Source: Ectocarpus siliculosus (Eukaryota; Sar; Phaeophyceae; Ectocarpales; Ectocarpaceae). From it: 64,000 bases of DNA. Made by a program: the position numbers and the translations under genes. Below the pieces are notes generated by a model. The model was given only the letters and a program-made list of their open reading frames with translations, ran no database searches and was not told where the DNA came from. Location of the stretch: NCBI GenBank assembly GCA_000310025.1, contig FN649751.1:4142612-4206611 (forward strand). The letters run 5' to 3'. Shown piece after piece: positions 1 to 12,536 of the stretch (its first letter is position 1; each line of letters opens with the position of its first letter).

Positions 1-420
1 AACCACAATTGGCAGGGTTAACAACAACAACAACAGCGGAAAAAGGAAACAGGGCGGGAAGGGGCAGGGGGAAAACAAAAATCAGGCTTTTTTCGGGAGG
101 AAAAAGGGGCATTTTGAAAAAAATCCTGCTCAGGGTCCCGGCGGGCCGGGGAAAAGTTTTTGGGGGGTTTTTTTTCGGGGATTTTCCTGTAAACATAGCC
201 CGGGGTTCATATGGAGGGGTACTTTTTGGACGGGGGGGGGGAGGAGGCCCTTTTTCAGCCTCCGGTGAAAGAAGGGGGGTGGTTTTTCTTTTGTCAAAAA
301 CACCCCCTGCCACCGGGGGGGGGGGGGGGGGGGCCCGGCCCAAAAAGGGGGGGGGGGGGGGGGGGGGGGGGCAGGGAGGAGGGCCACGGCAAGGATGTTA
401 CCCAATCATGGGTGTCAACT
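1..420. other. Low-quality or artefactual sequence edge
   Basis: This stretch is dominated by long G, A and T homopolymers, including G runs of about 18-20 bases near 316-370, unlike anything else in the window. It lies in what should be intron sequence of the truncated GAPDH gene. The pattern resembles unresolved sequencing or assembly error at a contig end rather than biology. No gene is supported here. Confidence 0.7.
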
Positions 421-426
421 AAATCG

Positions 427-447
427 CAGCAGCAGCAGCAGCAGCAG
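427..447 (+). repeat. CAG trinucleotide microsatellite, 7 units
   Basis: Seven uninterrupted CAG units are followed by CATGAATG. A related fragment (CAGCAGCATGAATG) recurs about 30 bp downstream, so a short segment with the repeat end appears duplicated. It lies in inferred intron or flanking sequence, not in a recognised exon. Confidence 0.8.
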
Positions 448-795
448 CATGAATGTTAACTTGTCCGCCAGCAGCATGAATGCTGACGTCTCCGCGGACC
501 CACAGCAGTAGAATCCAAGGCACGCGATGTTTCGGGAGACATGCGGAGCACCACGGAGCCACAACGCGAACAAGCCACACGTTGGTCCCTTCTGAGGACA
601 AACACGTTTAGTGTAAACGAGCGTCGTATGCCCGAACATAAAGTAAAAACGGGAGAGCTACCGTACAACATGTGTGGCGTTCTGCCACTGCCCCTTTTCC
701 CGAACAGGGGTCTAGAGTTCTGTCTTTCCTCCGGACGTGACGCACACGGGCGACAACGGTGGCAACACCAGCAACGGCAAGACCGGCAGACTTAC

Positions 796-3700
796 GGTGC
801 AGCAACAGACGACATCGACGCCGTGCGAGGCCCAGTCGGTGTCGGCGATCTTGGCGTTGATGGTGACGGCCACACGCTTGCCGTCCACGCTGAACGAATC
901 CGCGTCACCCTCGAAATCCACCTCGCGCCCCCTGCAAATTGTTCGCAAGATTCACAACCAGCACAGCAGAATATATTACAGATCGAATGCGACAGTCAGC
1001 ATAAGTTGAAGAATGTGAGTAGTCCGGAACAGGCTGAAGAGCGGTGGCAATAAACACACCTTGGGTGTTTGGTCTCGTTCTAAGGCATAGTTCGGGTACC
1101 AACCATCGAAGATTTCTGGAGGACAACCAGCCGTCTCCGCGCCAAGGCCACCGAAAATTAGGAACAATATCCGAGCTACAAGAAAAAAAAAAAACACCTT
1201 CTGTTTTCAGGAGGTATAAAATATTCAACACCTGCCGCGGATCCCCCCGAAAAAAATAAAACACAAATACCAGAGGAGGGTCTGCTGCAAGTGCTGTACA
1301 TTGAGAAAATAGGCTGCAAAACAAGATCAACCTTGCCACCTCAGAGGTTGATGATGACGCATCGAGCGAGGGGGGAGGTGGCGACTGTTTGTTTGCCAGT
1401 CTACACGATCGACTACAGAGGCCGGGGTCCGTCCTTATTTCGAGGAAGCTTTAAGATTTCTCCTACTTGCACTCGGTTTGCGCGCGATGAAATCGGATGG
1501 CAAATAGCGCGACACCCATGGCCTTCTGTCGAAAGGTGTGCCTTCATCTACTCACGAAATTCAAGCCGAGTGTACATCTAAGGACGGGGGGGGTGGAGGC
1601 AAGTCCTGGCGATATGTGTGGATTTAGTCGTATTGCACTGTTTGCACACTCTTCCTCCTCCAGTATGTAGGTGTCAGACAACGTGTAAATGTTTTCGCTG
1701 CTCCTCACTAGCGATAGCCCACTGGGCGGAAGGAATCATAGTGTACATCGATAGGGGCTGCTTCAAGAGCAATCACGCGGTTTCAAGTGGTCGTGCGAGT
1801 TCAACCAAAACGACGCACTGCAATGTAGACGTTTCTTTGTTTGTCTTGCCGCACCCTCTTTTTTCTTAGAAACAATCACTTGTCACACTCTTCGTACGGT
1901 CTGGATGGCCGCGCCTCTCTGCCCAGCGCCCTGGGTCTGCTGTATAGAAGTATAGAAGTATTTTTAAACAGAGTAGACAAAATAGAGGCGCAGGACACAC
2001 GACGCGCACGCAGTGGCACTCAGCACCGATGGACAGCTACCGCTGCTGTCCATCTGGACAGCCGAGATCCAAGACATGAGAATCGTCAACGTCTGGGTGT
2101 TGTATGCGTAGTATGTGTGTGTCCTGCTGGGTGTGCGCGAAACACGATTCTCCCCTAGATATCCTGGTGTTGAAAAGCATGAGGTGTTTGTCTACGCAGG
2201 GGCAGTGCGCTGATGTTCCTCCAACAAGTACAAATATCTATATCCAAACTGCCAGCAGGCTACGCTCTGCGGCACACACATGCTATTGCTACCATGCAAA
2301 TAGCAGACAGACAGCAGTGTACCATGCATGCGCACATATTTTGAAACCATGCATGTTAAAAATATAATGGGGGAGGGGCTTTGTACCTCGTCGAGCTTGT
2401 CATGGGGGGCGAAGCCTCCCGCTGTAGGTCACAATATTATTTAATTGGTTTTAGGTTTGGGGAGTACATATCCAATCACAGAAAGGCTATCTGTTCGAGA
2501 TATAACCACAGTCCTTTCTACCAGTACCAGGGATCTTTGCTCCAAGTAGACCAAAATTGGCCGCTTTACGTGTCCGCCTGAGGGGATATCCTCCCCCCAC
2601 ACTACGGTCGATCGACCCAACCTTCTCCTGGGAAAAACGTCCAGCGAAAGATGCACACCCGCACAACCTAAAACACAAAACACAGCCCTTTCTTTGTCTT
2701 GGTGGGGATGGGGCTGAGGTCTATGGGTCCGACTGCTTCCTCTTTGCCCGAAGTACCCTGGGTTCCTGGGTTCTTTTCAGAGGCGGCACAATACAGTTGA
2801 CGCCACCGTCGCTCACTGATACAATACCTTCTACAGGCAACGAAGACATGATGACATACCGGTGTACCGTGTGCGGTCGCCGAGTTCGTTGCTGCTCAAA
2901 ATCTGGGGCATTTACAGATGCCATCTCACTGTGAGATTTTTCGAGGTTCGTGAAAGCTTTTCATCTGACGTGGCTGAGGCGTGGCTGCAATGTATCAGCA
3001 AAAGCCCACAGACAGAATCTTTGATACCAAAATCTGAGCAGTTTGTATGAGCGAAATGACCACGCCCGAAAACTCTAAAAAGATTTCGGGGTGCACATCG
3101 AGACTCCGCGCGTGGGGTTCTAGAAAAAATGCACGACATCGCAGAGAGACTGCCCGTGCTCTCCCATCGTTTACGCGCTACCCACGAATCTAGAACCCTC
3201 CACAGGTAGCTGCGGAACTGCCAAACCAGGCCCGTCGGAATCAACTGCTGTTAGCAACATACAGCAGGTGCCACGTTTTCCTCTCACCAAGGCCCATGGA
3301 TAGAGTCGTACTTCAGCAGGTAGCCTGCCGTCTCCGCACCTCCGACGATCTCATTCACGAGAACGATCTCTGCAAAAGAAGGCGGAGCAAGCAAGGGCCA
3401 GGTTCAGCTGGAGCTGGTGCCGCGGCAGCAGCCATAGCGTAGTGGAATGCGAAGAGGTGAACGAAGAGACATCAGGGATGCAATGCATAGTCTAGATATT
3501 CGCCGAGTTCATGAAGTGCCCAAGGGGTCAGGCGACACCCATTGTGCTCCCATCAACACGCCCTGCCAACCAAAACAGGGATAGGGGAACGCAGAGAGCT
3601 CACGCGCTTCCGCGGGAATGGGCTAGCAACAGCAGCAGATGGTGTGAAGGCACGACCCATGGTTTACCGCAGAAAAAGTTCATGCGTGCGTGCGGGGGCG

Positions 3701-3817
3701 TGGTGCGCGCCGGTACACTAGCTTACCGACGTCCGGCATCTCCCACAGGAACCTGAACAGGCATCGCCCTATCCTGCCGAAGCCGTTGATAGCAACTCGG
3801 ACTTTTGGGGACGACAT
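796..3817 (-). CDS. GAPDH: Glyceraldehyde-3-phosphate dehydrogenase, N-terminal part (exons 1-3)
   Basis: NAD-dependent oxidation and phosphorylation of glyceraldehyde 3-phosphate in glycolysis. Three exons on the minus strand join in frame: 3817-3727, 3369-3288 and 931-796 (91, 82 and 136 nt; 103 codons). Exon 1 starts MSSPKVRVAINGFGRIGR, with the NAD-binding GxGxxG at residues 12-17. Exon 2 gives AETAGYLLKYDSIHGPW, the conserved KYDS-HG segment. Exon 3 carries the DGK-V and GVDVV segments that precede the ECTG motif. Splice sites are GTAAGC, GTGAGA and GTAAGT donors with CAG acceptors. The ATG at 3817 is the first Met after an in-frame stop ten codons upstream. No targeting sequence is visible, so a cytosolic enzyme is inferred. 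The catalytic Cys and the rest of the protein lie left of the window, in exons not seen here. Confidence 0.9.
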
Positions 3818-6417
3818 AGCGCGTTTCCTACAGCTGTGATGGGTTTAGCGTTGCGATCGCGTGGGTTGTGAGACAAGCAGGTTGGCGAGATGCCAGCAAC
3901 AACGGGGTGAGTTGGGGAAGGTCCGTACATCTTAAATTGAGAGGAGGTGCGAATGAACGCCAACAAGTCGTAGATGGTGGAGATTTCGGAGATGAATAAA
4001 AACCCGACAGTCCCGCCGCGATGTCTCCCAGAACATTGAGATGCACCGTACAAGGCGAATGTTGATGGTACGAAGGCCTCCCGACGAAAAATGACGACGA
4101 CACCAACATTCCGCCACACGTATCTACACAGTAGTACCCGCCACGCGACCAGTCGGTATTGAAAAATGTATATAAATGTTGGGATCTACCGCATGTACTG
4201 TAATGCTGTATCGTCTCACCTGCCAGGACAACGAGGAGGACCGTTGCTTATTTTCTCTATACCGTCGTCTGCGGTGATTACCTGTATGCTTTTCCCGTGT
4301 GAAGGTTTCAGCTGTCTCTTTCCCTTGTTATCGCGAAATTGAAAGTTGTGTAACAACGACACAATCGTCCTTCGCCTACAAGTCCCACAGGTCTACGCTG
4401 TTGTGACTGAGTAAATGCGGAGGTTCGCACTGTACAGTACCCCGTGCTCGAGCAGATCACCTATAGTCTAGCCTATACCCTGTCCTGCGACGGGCCCGGA
4501 GACAAGAAACGTCAAAATCGGGTCGAGCCTCAATTTCTTATTTCCGCCCGAAGGACCAGCCGAAGTCAGTCAATTTAAGGTTTCTTATTCCTTTGGACTG
4601 CCGCATCCTGCTGCGCCTATCATTATATTTTCTCATTTCTGGCGAAGACGGCAAAACACACCAAGCCTTCATGCAGCATGAACTCGACAGCTCGGTGTGG
4701 CGATTGGGGTTGCCACCCTCCTGATCTTCCTGACTCCCGCGATTTGTGGCAGTACAGCAGCACAGCAGCAGTGGTAGCGCAGCCCGCGGCCGCGCTGGGG
4801 CGCGAGGGGCGCCGCGAAAATACCCACTCTCCCCCCCTAACAAAAATTGCATGATTTAGGTACTATAGTGGTGGGAGCAGCAGCAGTGGGACGTTTCTTA
4901 TTGGACACGCTTCCCCAGCTACCCCTTGTTTCTTGTGTCTCTGGGTATCGCACGATCATGTTTCATACTGGGACGTTTCTTATGTTGTGGACGAGATTGA
5001 GCTGAGTTTCTTAGCTCTTTTTCTTATTTTTGGAAACATTTGAGCTTTTTTCTTAACCAATTTTTGCTTAATTTGCGGGCCCGTCCTGTACAGCAGTACA
5101 ACAGTTATTTCGGCACGCGGCTACAGCGGGAAACATGAAAAAAACCGTGGAATCGCGGAGTCTGGAGATCATCACCACCATTCGTGAACTCTCATACCGC
5201 TGCTCCCAGAAGTCATCTCTGCCGCCACTGGACGAAGTCAACACCGACGCCAGTGTAGCTATACGTCTTTTCTTCTCATTTCACTACATGTAGTCCGGAG
5301 AACGTTGGGAGGCACATGTCGTCATCGCCAGGGTATGGCGAAGACGAACAAAGCAGTAGGATCACGTGAGGCTGTGCCCAAGGAGGAAGATCATTTTGAC
5401 AACAAACGGAGTGCAGCCCTCCGCCAGATCGTAGCTGCCAGGATACGACAACACGAGCGATCGCACAGAGAGTGACGATCGAGCGCAGACTGATCACGCA
5501 CCCGAGGCAGAGCAGAGCAACGCATACCATCAACGAGCGCTTGTGCACACGCTGGGCCTGCGGTGAGAGCCTCGATGACCTGGGACCACAACGCTATTAT
5601 CTATCCTTAACAGACGGGGGGGCCTTTCCATTCCATCCCAATGCCAAATGCAACTGAATCCGCTTGATACCATTGATCAATTGACGACAATTGTCACTCG
5701 CTACCGTCCGCACCTAGACGTTTGCCTCAATTCTACCAAGCAACGAACGTCCCGTCCCGTATCTGTACATTGTAAGGAAAAAGCTTTGCTTCGTCTGGGT
5801 TTGTGGTACTCTCAAGATAACAACTTCGCAAACTGGTGGCTCCCAAAGGGCGAATCAGCAGTACGGGCTAAGCGGGGATGAACACATTTTCACGAAAGCA
5901 TTCCGAAAGCTGGATCGAACGAAGCTATCCGCAGAGATCGGGACCGAATGTACAGCCGCCAGGAACTGCTTCCACGGCACAATCTGTTTATTTGGTTGTT
6001 TGACGTTTTGGTCGGATCCAAAAGCCGTTGGTCCAAACGCAGCAGTAGCAGCAGGAGCAGGCGCAGAAGACAAAGCACAGAGAGGCAGTTGTCGGCCCGA
6101 GCTTAGTTGTTAGGCGAACTGCTGTTGTTGATGGCAGGTGACGGACGTTTGGGGATTTTCATTACCCCATAACTTGAAGCACATCAAGCATTCTTTGGGT
6201 CAACTTCAACGATAGCACAGGCAAACAAAATACGCAACATCAACAGGGCAATTGCACTAGGCAAGCATTTGTTTCTGACACATTTACCATGGTAGATATC
6301 ATAAAGCAGCTTATTGGACGAATCAAAGCAGAAACAATGTCAACCCAGAGAAACACACACGACTGAACCCTATTGGCATGCATGCGACTGTACGTTCTCT
6401 TCGTGTAAGCGACTCAC
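3818..6417. other. Region between GAPDH and the cysteine-rich gene
   Basis: No confident exon was found here. The 3' end of the upstream minus-strand cysteine-rich gene must lie in the higher-coordinate part. A candidate last exon begins near 6116 after a CAG acceptor, but its frame is not convincing. The 4489-5085 part is T-rich with repeated TTTCTTAT motifs and is bounded by short inverted ACGGGCCCG sequences (described as a finding). Confidence 0.5.
4490..5085. repeat. Possible small non-autonomous DNA element
   Basis: The left end reads ACGGGCCCGGAGACAAGAAA. The right end, reverse-complemented, reads ACGGGCCCGCAAATTAAGCA: nine identical terminal bases, then scattered matches. The inside holds several TTTCTTATT repeats. 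No clear target-site duplication is visible, so the element call is weak. Confidence 0.3.
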
Positions 6418-7886
6418 TGACGTAGGCCACAAGCGCGGGGTTGTAGCTGCACGTGTCCACGCCCCCGAAGGCACAGCAGAACGAGCCCCCGAGGGCGGGG
6501 CAGTCGGTGTTGGCGATGGTGCCGAAGGTGCAGCCCGTGATGTCCAACGCCATGAAACACTCATGGCAGCCGTTCTCCCCCGTATCTTCCGTGCAGGTGG
6601 TCATTTCAGAGGCACACTCAACCCCGGCAGTGTTCGGATTCCACGGGTTCAAACCACCATATATGAAGTACTTCTTCACAGCAAGCTCTAACCTCGCCAT
6701 CGCCTGGGCAAGAGCAGACACGTTCGAGCTGAGGTGAGACTTCTCGCTGATTGAAACAGCAGCGACCGCCACTCACTTGGCGGCCTGGTCGACCATTGGT
6801 GTGCGCGTACTGTAGGTGTGCCCTTGCTTGGCAACTTAACTCTGGCGGTCCGAGAAACATCCATGGGAGAATCAACTGCGTGGGGCAGAGGTGCCGTTTT
6901 TGTCCAAGTCGACCAAAAAAATCGTCGGTTAGTAATCGCTGCGAGATGGCGGTGGCCTCTGGTTCGTCTTTCTTCCGACCGGGTACCAGTGGCCGAACGA
7001 CATTAGGCCAAAGTGAGGAGCGACAGGAAAAGCGAGAGCGGCTATTCTACGAATACTATCAGCTCCTCTATTGTAAATAGTTCCTGTTCATCGTTGGTCT
7101 GCAGGGTGGCCTGAAAAGTGACCTTGACCTGGAGTGTCCCAGCCTTCGATCGTCACGCCAAACAGAATACGACATGTTTTTCATGAAGAATCAAAATGGT
7201 GGAGAACAATGCACAACCAATCGTTGTACGGCATAGTCGCGGTATTTCTCCGATGCGACGCGAAGCATCGATGCACACCCAAAGACATGCAGCAACGAGA
7301 GGACTTAAGAAACGAGTCCTCAACAAGGAGCGGGCGAAGGTTGTCAGTGAAGACACGAAACACACAAGCTGCGAAGCGACCAAGAGACGCCTGTAACTAC
7401 ATACATACCTTCGCAGTTGGGCTGGTCCCGCGGATGTTTGACTGGATCATCTGGTTCAAGATCTTGTGCATGGGGTTCATGTCGGCCGCGGTGTCACCTG
7501 CGCCAGACAAAGGACCCGAACTGCCGCGTAGGGAGCTGAGTGCCTTGTGCAGAGACCGTTTGTCCGGTTTTGGGCTTGAACCCCACGAACCGCCGCCCCA
7601 AGACCCATCCATCCCACGAGCGACGAATTCGGCGGTCGCCTGGGTCGTGCCACGGTACGGGAGCGCGTTTTCGGATTCGTTTTCCTTTGTAGCGAGGCTG
7701 TCTGCCTTTGGCAAAAAAGACGTGCAATCATTACGAAAAAAATCCTTACTCCCTCACCGTGGCGCGCCTTGCCTCAGATACTTCAGTGGTAGGACCATCG
7801 GAGGAGGTGGCCTGCTGTGTATTCATGGCAATGGTGGTGGTAGCCAGAAGAACAGTTGTCACGAGCAATGAATTCCTGATAGTCAT
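6418..7886 (-). CDS. Predicted secreted cysteine-rich protein (3' end unresolved)
   Basis: Family not recognised. Four exons join in frame on the minus strand: 7886-7758, 7705-7409, 7110-7057 and 6703-6418, about 255 residues. Exon 1 is a good signal peptide: MTIRNSLLVTTVLLATTTIA, with a hydrophobic core and an Ala-containing cleavage region. Exon 2 encodes a polar Gly/Ser/Lys linker and the motif NPMHKILNQMIQSNIRG. Exon 4 is cysteine-rich, with nine Cys in about 60 residues, including CHECF, a CC pair and CPALGGSFCCAFGG, which suggests a disulfide-bonded extracellular module. Donors include GTGAGG, GTATGT and GTGAGT. The exon 3 donor (ATA before GTATTC) is the weakest. The last visible exon ends in phase 1, so at least one more exon lies below 6418. 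Function unknown; secretion is inferred. Confidence 0.6.
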
Positions 7887-8126
7887 TTTGCGCGGTAGTA
7901 TGCTTGTCTTGAGCTTCTCTCGATTGCTCCTGTTGCTCCTCTTGTTGTTGATGAAGTTGTTGTCGCTGTCGCCGCTGCTGCTGTTCATGCCGGAGTAAAA
8001 AATACTCGGAATTTTCCTGCAGCACCACAATGAAGAGACAGGAGGACGCCCATGAAAAACTCAAAGTCACGCGAAATTCGGTCACAATATCACCTTCGAG
8101 ATCAACATCGGGAGTGTATGCCGGTC

Positions 8127-8201
8127 GCCCCGGTGGTCTAGTTGGTATCCTCGAAACCTTCTAGAGATCAGGTCAGGGGTTCGACTCCCGACGTAAGCGA
8201 G
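8127..8201 (+). repeat. tRNA-derived SINE-like copy (family A)
   Basis: The copy begins GCCCCGGTGGTCTAGTTGG, matching an RNA polymerase III A box, and has a B box GGGTTCGACTCCC about 35 bp on. It does not close an acceptor stem and lacks a clean anticodon arm, so it is a tRNA relic rather than a functional tRNA gene. It shares its 5' 12 bases and the CTCG-AAACCT-CTAG block with the minus-strand copy at 12461-12536. Confidence 0.55.
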
Positions 8202-8360
8202 CTTTTCTTGCAAAGTGAGTTTTTCTTTCGCTTCCGCTCCTGGCCTAATGGATAGCGCTAGTTCGTTTGTACATAGAGGGAAGAGAGTGCTGAACTCTTC
8301 TCGCAGTACAAGTCGAAGGCAAAGTACCGCAGGAGGGGAGGGTAGAGAGGGGCTCTTCTG

Positions 8361-8424
8361 TGTGACCACGGGTTGGAGTAAAACGGCACTATTGTGACCA
8401 CAGGTTGCAGTAAAACGGCACTAT
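8361..8424 (+). repeat. 32-bp tandem duplication
   Basis: Two adjacent 32-bp units begin TGTGACCAC and end CGGCACTAT, with two mismatches. The second unit overlaps a palindrome GCACTATAATAGTGC (8416-8430). It lies about 160 bp downstream of the SINE-like copy. Confidence 0.8.
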
Positions 8425-9628
8425 AATAGTGCTGTGAGCACTGATTTGAAGTGAAGACAAGGAAAAAAAAATACATGGTCGGACCGTTGGAACTTCAACG
8501 AGGCAACGAAGCATGTCAACATGCAGACCTAGGAAAAGCTCTCTATGGGGACTGTGGCACAAAACACTCGTGCTTCCGCGGAGAAACATACTTGGCACAC
8601 GGTCCGCGCGTTTTGGACCCTCACAAGCAGGATCGATGGTTAAGTGTCGCCGCTTGACCGACCTAGCATCGACATCGAAAACACCTCGAAACTTCATCCT
8701 TTTTTTCTAGGTCCCCCGCCAAGAGAGTATTTAGACCAACACGAATGGTGTCTCGGTAGGGGCTGGATCTTCATATCTTTCTTAGCAGGTTTGGCTGGCG
8801 CGCGTTTAAAGGGCACCATTCTGAGTGGACGTTCAGCCGTGGGAGGTTGTGGCAGTCTGGGACTCACCGGATCATGTCTCCACCTGACTGCTGACGGGTG
8901 CTTTGTTTCTCTGCGGCACGGCCCTGCTCCCATCCGAGAGGTACGCAAAAGCAACAAAGCCCGGGAAGCGGTATGAAGCAGGGAAGCAAAAGGTCGGCGA
9001 GAGGGGGATGGAGATGAACCCGCAGCGGAACAAAAAAAGTCTTAGAAATCAGAGTAGACTAACAGGTTTCTGCTCGCACATCGTACGAGAGAGATATTTT
9101 GGCAGCTCCCAGGCGCTCCAACCCATGGACCGCCCGGGATCGTTTAAGTTCTGGACGGCGTGCGGATCACGATTCCCCACCGGCACGACGCTTGTCACCG
9201 CTTGCACCGCTGTGAGGTGGGCACAAGGGTTGCTTTTCGAGAGGAGACAAGGAGGAATCATGAGCACCGCTCGCACAACTCGTCGTACGAGAAAAGGGCA
9301 TGGCACAAAGTATTTCATCGGTTGACGTATCACATACGCTTAAGTATTCTTCAAGCACATATGGGTGCTACACCCACCCCCACTCTTCTTACCACAATAC
9401 ATTTTGATCTCTATGGGATCCGGAGATACTGTTATTATTTCTCTACTCTATCGACCAGTATTTACCCTGATTTCCGACAACTTTATTCTTGGAAGTCATG
9501 GCATTAGTGTAGACTTGTGTTTGAAGTTCTCTCACAGGTCGGGCAGGGCAACATTATCAATGCTTGGCTGATAAATTCCGTCACTCATATGTACAGGGTC
9601 TGAAACCATCGTTTTGAAATATATATTT

Positions 9629-9725
9629 GTGGCTCAGATGGCCAAGGCAGGGTGGAAACCCGGTTGCAATTGATATATTTTGGAAACCACTCGCGAATCA
9701 AATACCGGATTCGACTCAGAAAGTT
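9629..9725 (+). repeat. Possible diverged SINE-like copy
   Basis: TGGCTCAGATGGCCAAGGC resembles an A box, and CCGGATTCGACTC about 70 bp later resembles a B box. Spacing fits a tRNA-derived promoter, but similarity to the family at 8127 is limited to these boxes. Confidence 0.3.
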
Positions 9726-12460
9726 GAGGGTGGCGCTGAAGAATTTGCCGGGATGAAAGTTGGAGGGCAGAATCCCGGTTGGTGCCTCAGGTATGCATAC
9801 AAGACTACTGGTAAAAATATAAGGGGTGCATCTTCTGCGAGGAGTGTTGGGGGAGGAAACACACATTCCCGCTCCATTGAAAAGATTAACGTATAATCTT
9901 TCAGTGATTGCATGCACAGACTGCACTATAGACTATATTTAGACGGTTTCTTTTGTTTATTGTTATAGTCGTACCAGAACGAATCCACCTCTGTCCATAT
10001 ATGAGAAAATCCAGGATTAGCAATGAATTCGTAGCGTTAGGGAAGCACTACCAGTGTTTCTACGGTTCCCCGAGCAGCGCGCAGCGATTCTCCGCTGTGG
10101 GTATAACAGGCTCTACAAGGCAGTTTGGTGGCCATCTTTGCATCTGACTACCGTCTGTTTTTTCTGGGAAGGCGTAGAAGGAAGATGTTGGGAAGATGTT
10201 TGTATGTGGCACCTGCCTTGGCAAAACAGATCACATACATATGCATACGTATGTATACGGTATTACATTTTACTCCCTGGTTCGATGATGATGCGTTTTT
10301 TCTAAGGAGCATCAGGATTGATTACTGGAAAGGTTGTTTTTTTAGTCTACGTGGCAGAGCAGGCAGACATCCACCTGACGGCCCATCGGGAATCAGATCT
10401 CCCCGAAACAGCAGGCAGAGGGCTCCCCTACCAGAGGGCATGTCTGCACGAAGGATGTCCAAAAGGAATCGTGTACAGCTGCCCCCCGCGCATCATCTCG
10501 ATCTTTAGGCTGCTGCTGTTGAACGCAGGGCGTTATGCCTAAAGATCCAACCCCCACACCCCACCGACTACTGTTGTTCGTACAGCACGGTTTGCTGATA
10601 CGCGGCACTTTGACGATCCCATGATCACCAAAGGAAGGCACCCTTTCAACAACCCCGATTACACCAAGCATACCTGGGAGCAAAGACGGAAGAGTTTCGT
10701 GTGTGAATCACAAGATGGGGATGCAATCTCTCCCTCTGCAGACACAGCTAACAAGATCGCATGCGGTGGAACCACAAAAGACGTTGCCGTATTTGGCCAT
10801 TGGCCAATCATGTGAGACTGGTTCCGCTCCGAACCAAGAAAATAATCTGAACCTGGTCCGAACACGCGTACACCGGACGGCACCGGCTGCACCGGACGAG
10901 GAGCAGCGCAAGAGGATGTCACAAATCGCGTTCCTTCATAGAAGCCGCAACACACGGAATTGGCCACGCCGGTCGTCCTGTTAGCGCCGATGTCGCAGCC
11001 TTGTTTCTCTGGTGCCAGAGAGGGTCACGACGATGCTCCCTTTTCTGATTCCAGACTTTGCCCGGTAAGGATACGCAATGCACGCGGCAGACTGGACTAA
11101 CACGTACGCACGTCGTCTGTAAGGAGGCAACGTAGTGGATATATTCAACCTTCCAGAATGAACTCTGCGCGTGCCTCACCTATCCCTGACAGCAGCAACA
11201 GTTTTCGCTCGTGATGTCCTTGGTTAAGCCGGGATCTTGGCCTTGTGCAACGAAAAGCCTAGGCCGATATATCAAGATCCAATCCACCAGAAGAAGAACG
11301 ACCGTTGGCGAATCAATTTCATCACCAGGATCTTCGACACTTTTCATCACAATCGGTCGAGCAACTTACGCTACGCTTCGCATCTTGTACTGGTGGATGG
11401 CTTCGCTTGGGTGGGCGAACCCGTAGGAGCGCAGGTCGATTCTGAATTGACATCGCCTACACTATTGTAAAGTACAAGGGCAGGTTTGTTTAAGGCGTAG
11501 ACAAAGGCGTAGACAAAACAAACCGAGGTTTATTGAAACAACTCGAATTGCCATACTGTTTATATTGGGGTACCCGGAACGCATTGCGTACTGCGGGGCC
11601 CCCTCGGTCGAGAGGAGTCGCATATGTTACCATTCTGTTCAAGCCTTGTGTCCACGGAGTCTTAGCGTGCCAGAGAGAGGGTATCGCAGAGACAACTAGC
11701 GAGGTGGTCACATAGAAGGCTTCTAGTGGTGTGCCAGCCTCTGGAGCTGACAGGAAGTGGAGTCTTTTCCCACCCACCCACCCCTTTTCTTTCGAAGGTG
11801 GGGGAAAGGAGAGGACGGATTAAGTATCCGGTAGAACTTATAGCTGTATGTATGTGAGGCGAAGAAAATGGTAGGGTACCATTTTAGGGACATGGTCATC
11901 TGAGACTACTGTGTGCAGTAAGATTGGTTCCCTCCACCGCAGGAGAGGGCACCCTCAGTTGCTGTTTGGAGGGAAGAGAGAGACAGTCTTTATTGGGAGA
12001 GAGGCAGAGGCACGATAGAAAGGCCGCAGAAACGTGTCTGCGGGAAATGTGCTCTCTGCCAGTTTGGTTTCTCTCTCTTCCCTCGGGCGGTAGAAAATAT
12101 TAATAAATGCAATTCGAAAGAAAACAATAAAGCACATTGCACTTAATCCAGGTACACCTTTTGGTACACCCAGTCATACGCATAAAACAAGTCCAGATTT
12201 GAGTTGCCGCGAGAGGTCGCGATGATACAACTGCTGTATATACACTGACTTTCTTTTAGAATGTCCATATAGAACAACGGAGACAGATTCTCCATCAACG
12301 CACGCTCACGAAGCATCTACTGTAACACATATCCTTTCAGTGTTGTCCCAGCTAGTACCCCTGCTGTGCTTGACTTTTATTCTTATGTCGAGAAAGGTTT
12401 GCAAGCCCTTGTCTCTTACAAGGATTCACCAAAAAATGAGCTTTCTACCGCAGCGTTGCA

Positions 12461-12536
12461 AATGGTGCACTCCCAGGAGAGATTCGATCCCATAACTGCT
12501 AGTAGGTTTACGAGGTCACCCGTGGACCACCGGGGC
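12461..12536 (-). repeat. tRNA-derived SINE-like copy (family A)
   Basis: On the minus strand it begins GCCCCGGTGGTCCACGGGTG, shares the CCTCGTAAACCT-CTAG block with the copy at 8127-8201, and has a B-box-like GGGATCGAATCTC. The shared non-tRNA spacing argues for one dispersed family rather than two independent tRNA relics. Confidence 0.5.

Noticed and set aside
9-422. Glycine-rich open frames on both strands at the left end
   Set aside because: They follow G-homopolymer runs and low-quality-looking sequence, and there is no splice or similarity support.
5860-6110. Last exon of the cysteine-rich gene
   Set aside because: Open frames exist after a CAG acceptor, but two alternatives are equally weak and neither shows a conserved ending.
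7134-7871. 245-codon plus-strand open frame
   Set aside because: It is antisense to exons 1-3 of the cysteine-rich gene, which have a signal peptide, good splice sites and phase agreement.
8127-8201. A functional tRNA gene
   Set aside because: A and B boxes are present, but the acceptor stem does not pair and no clean anticodon arm forms.
11211-11470. Possible retroelement-like peptide (RPIYQDPIHQKKNDRW)
   Set aside because: It vaguely suggests a reverse-transcriptase-type sequence, but no catalytic motif or longer element surrounds it.
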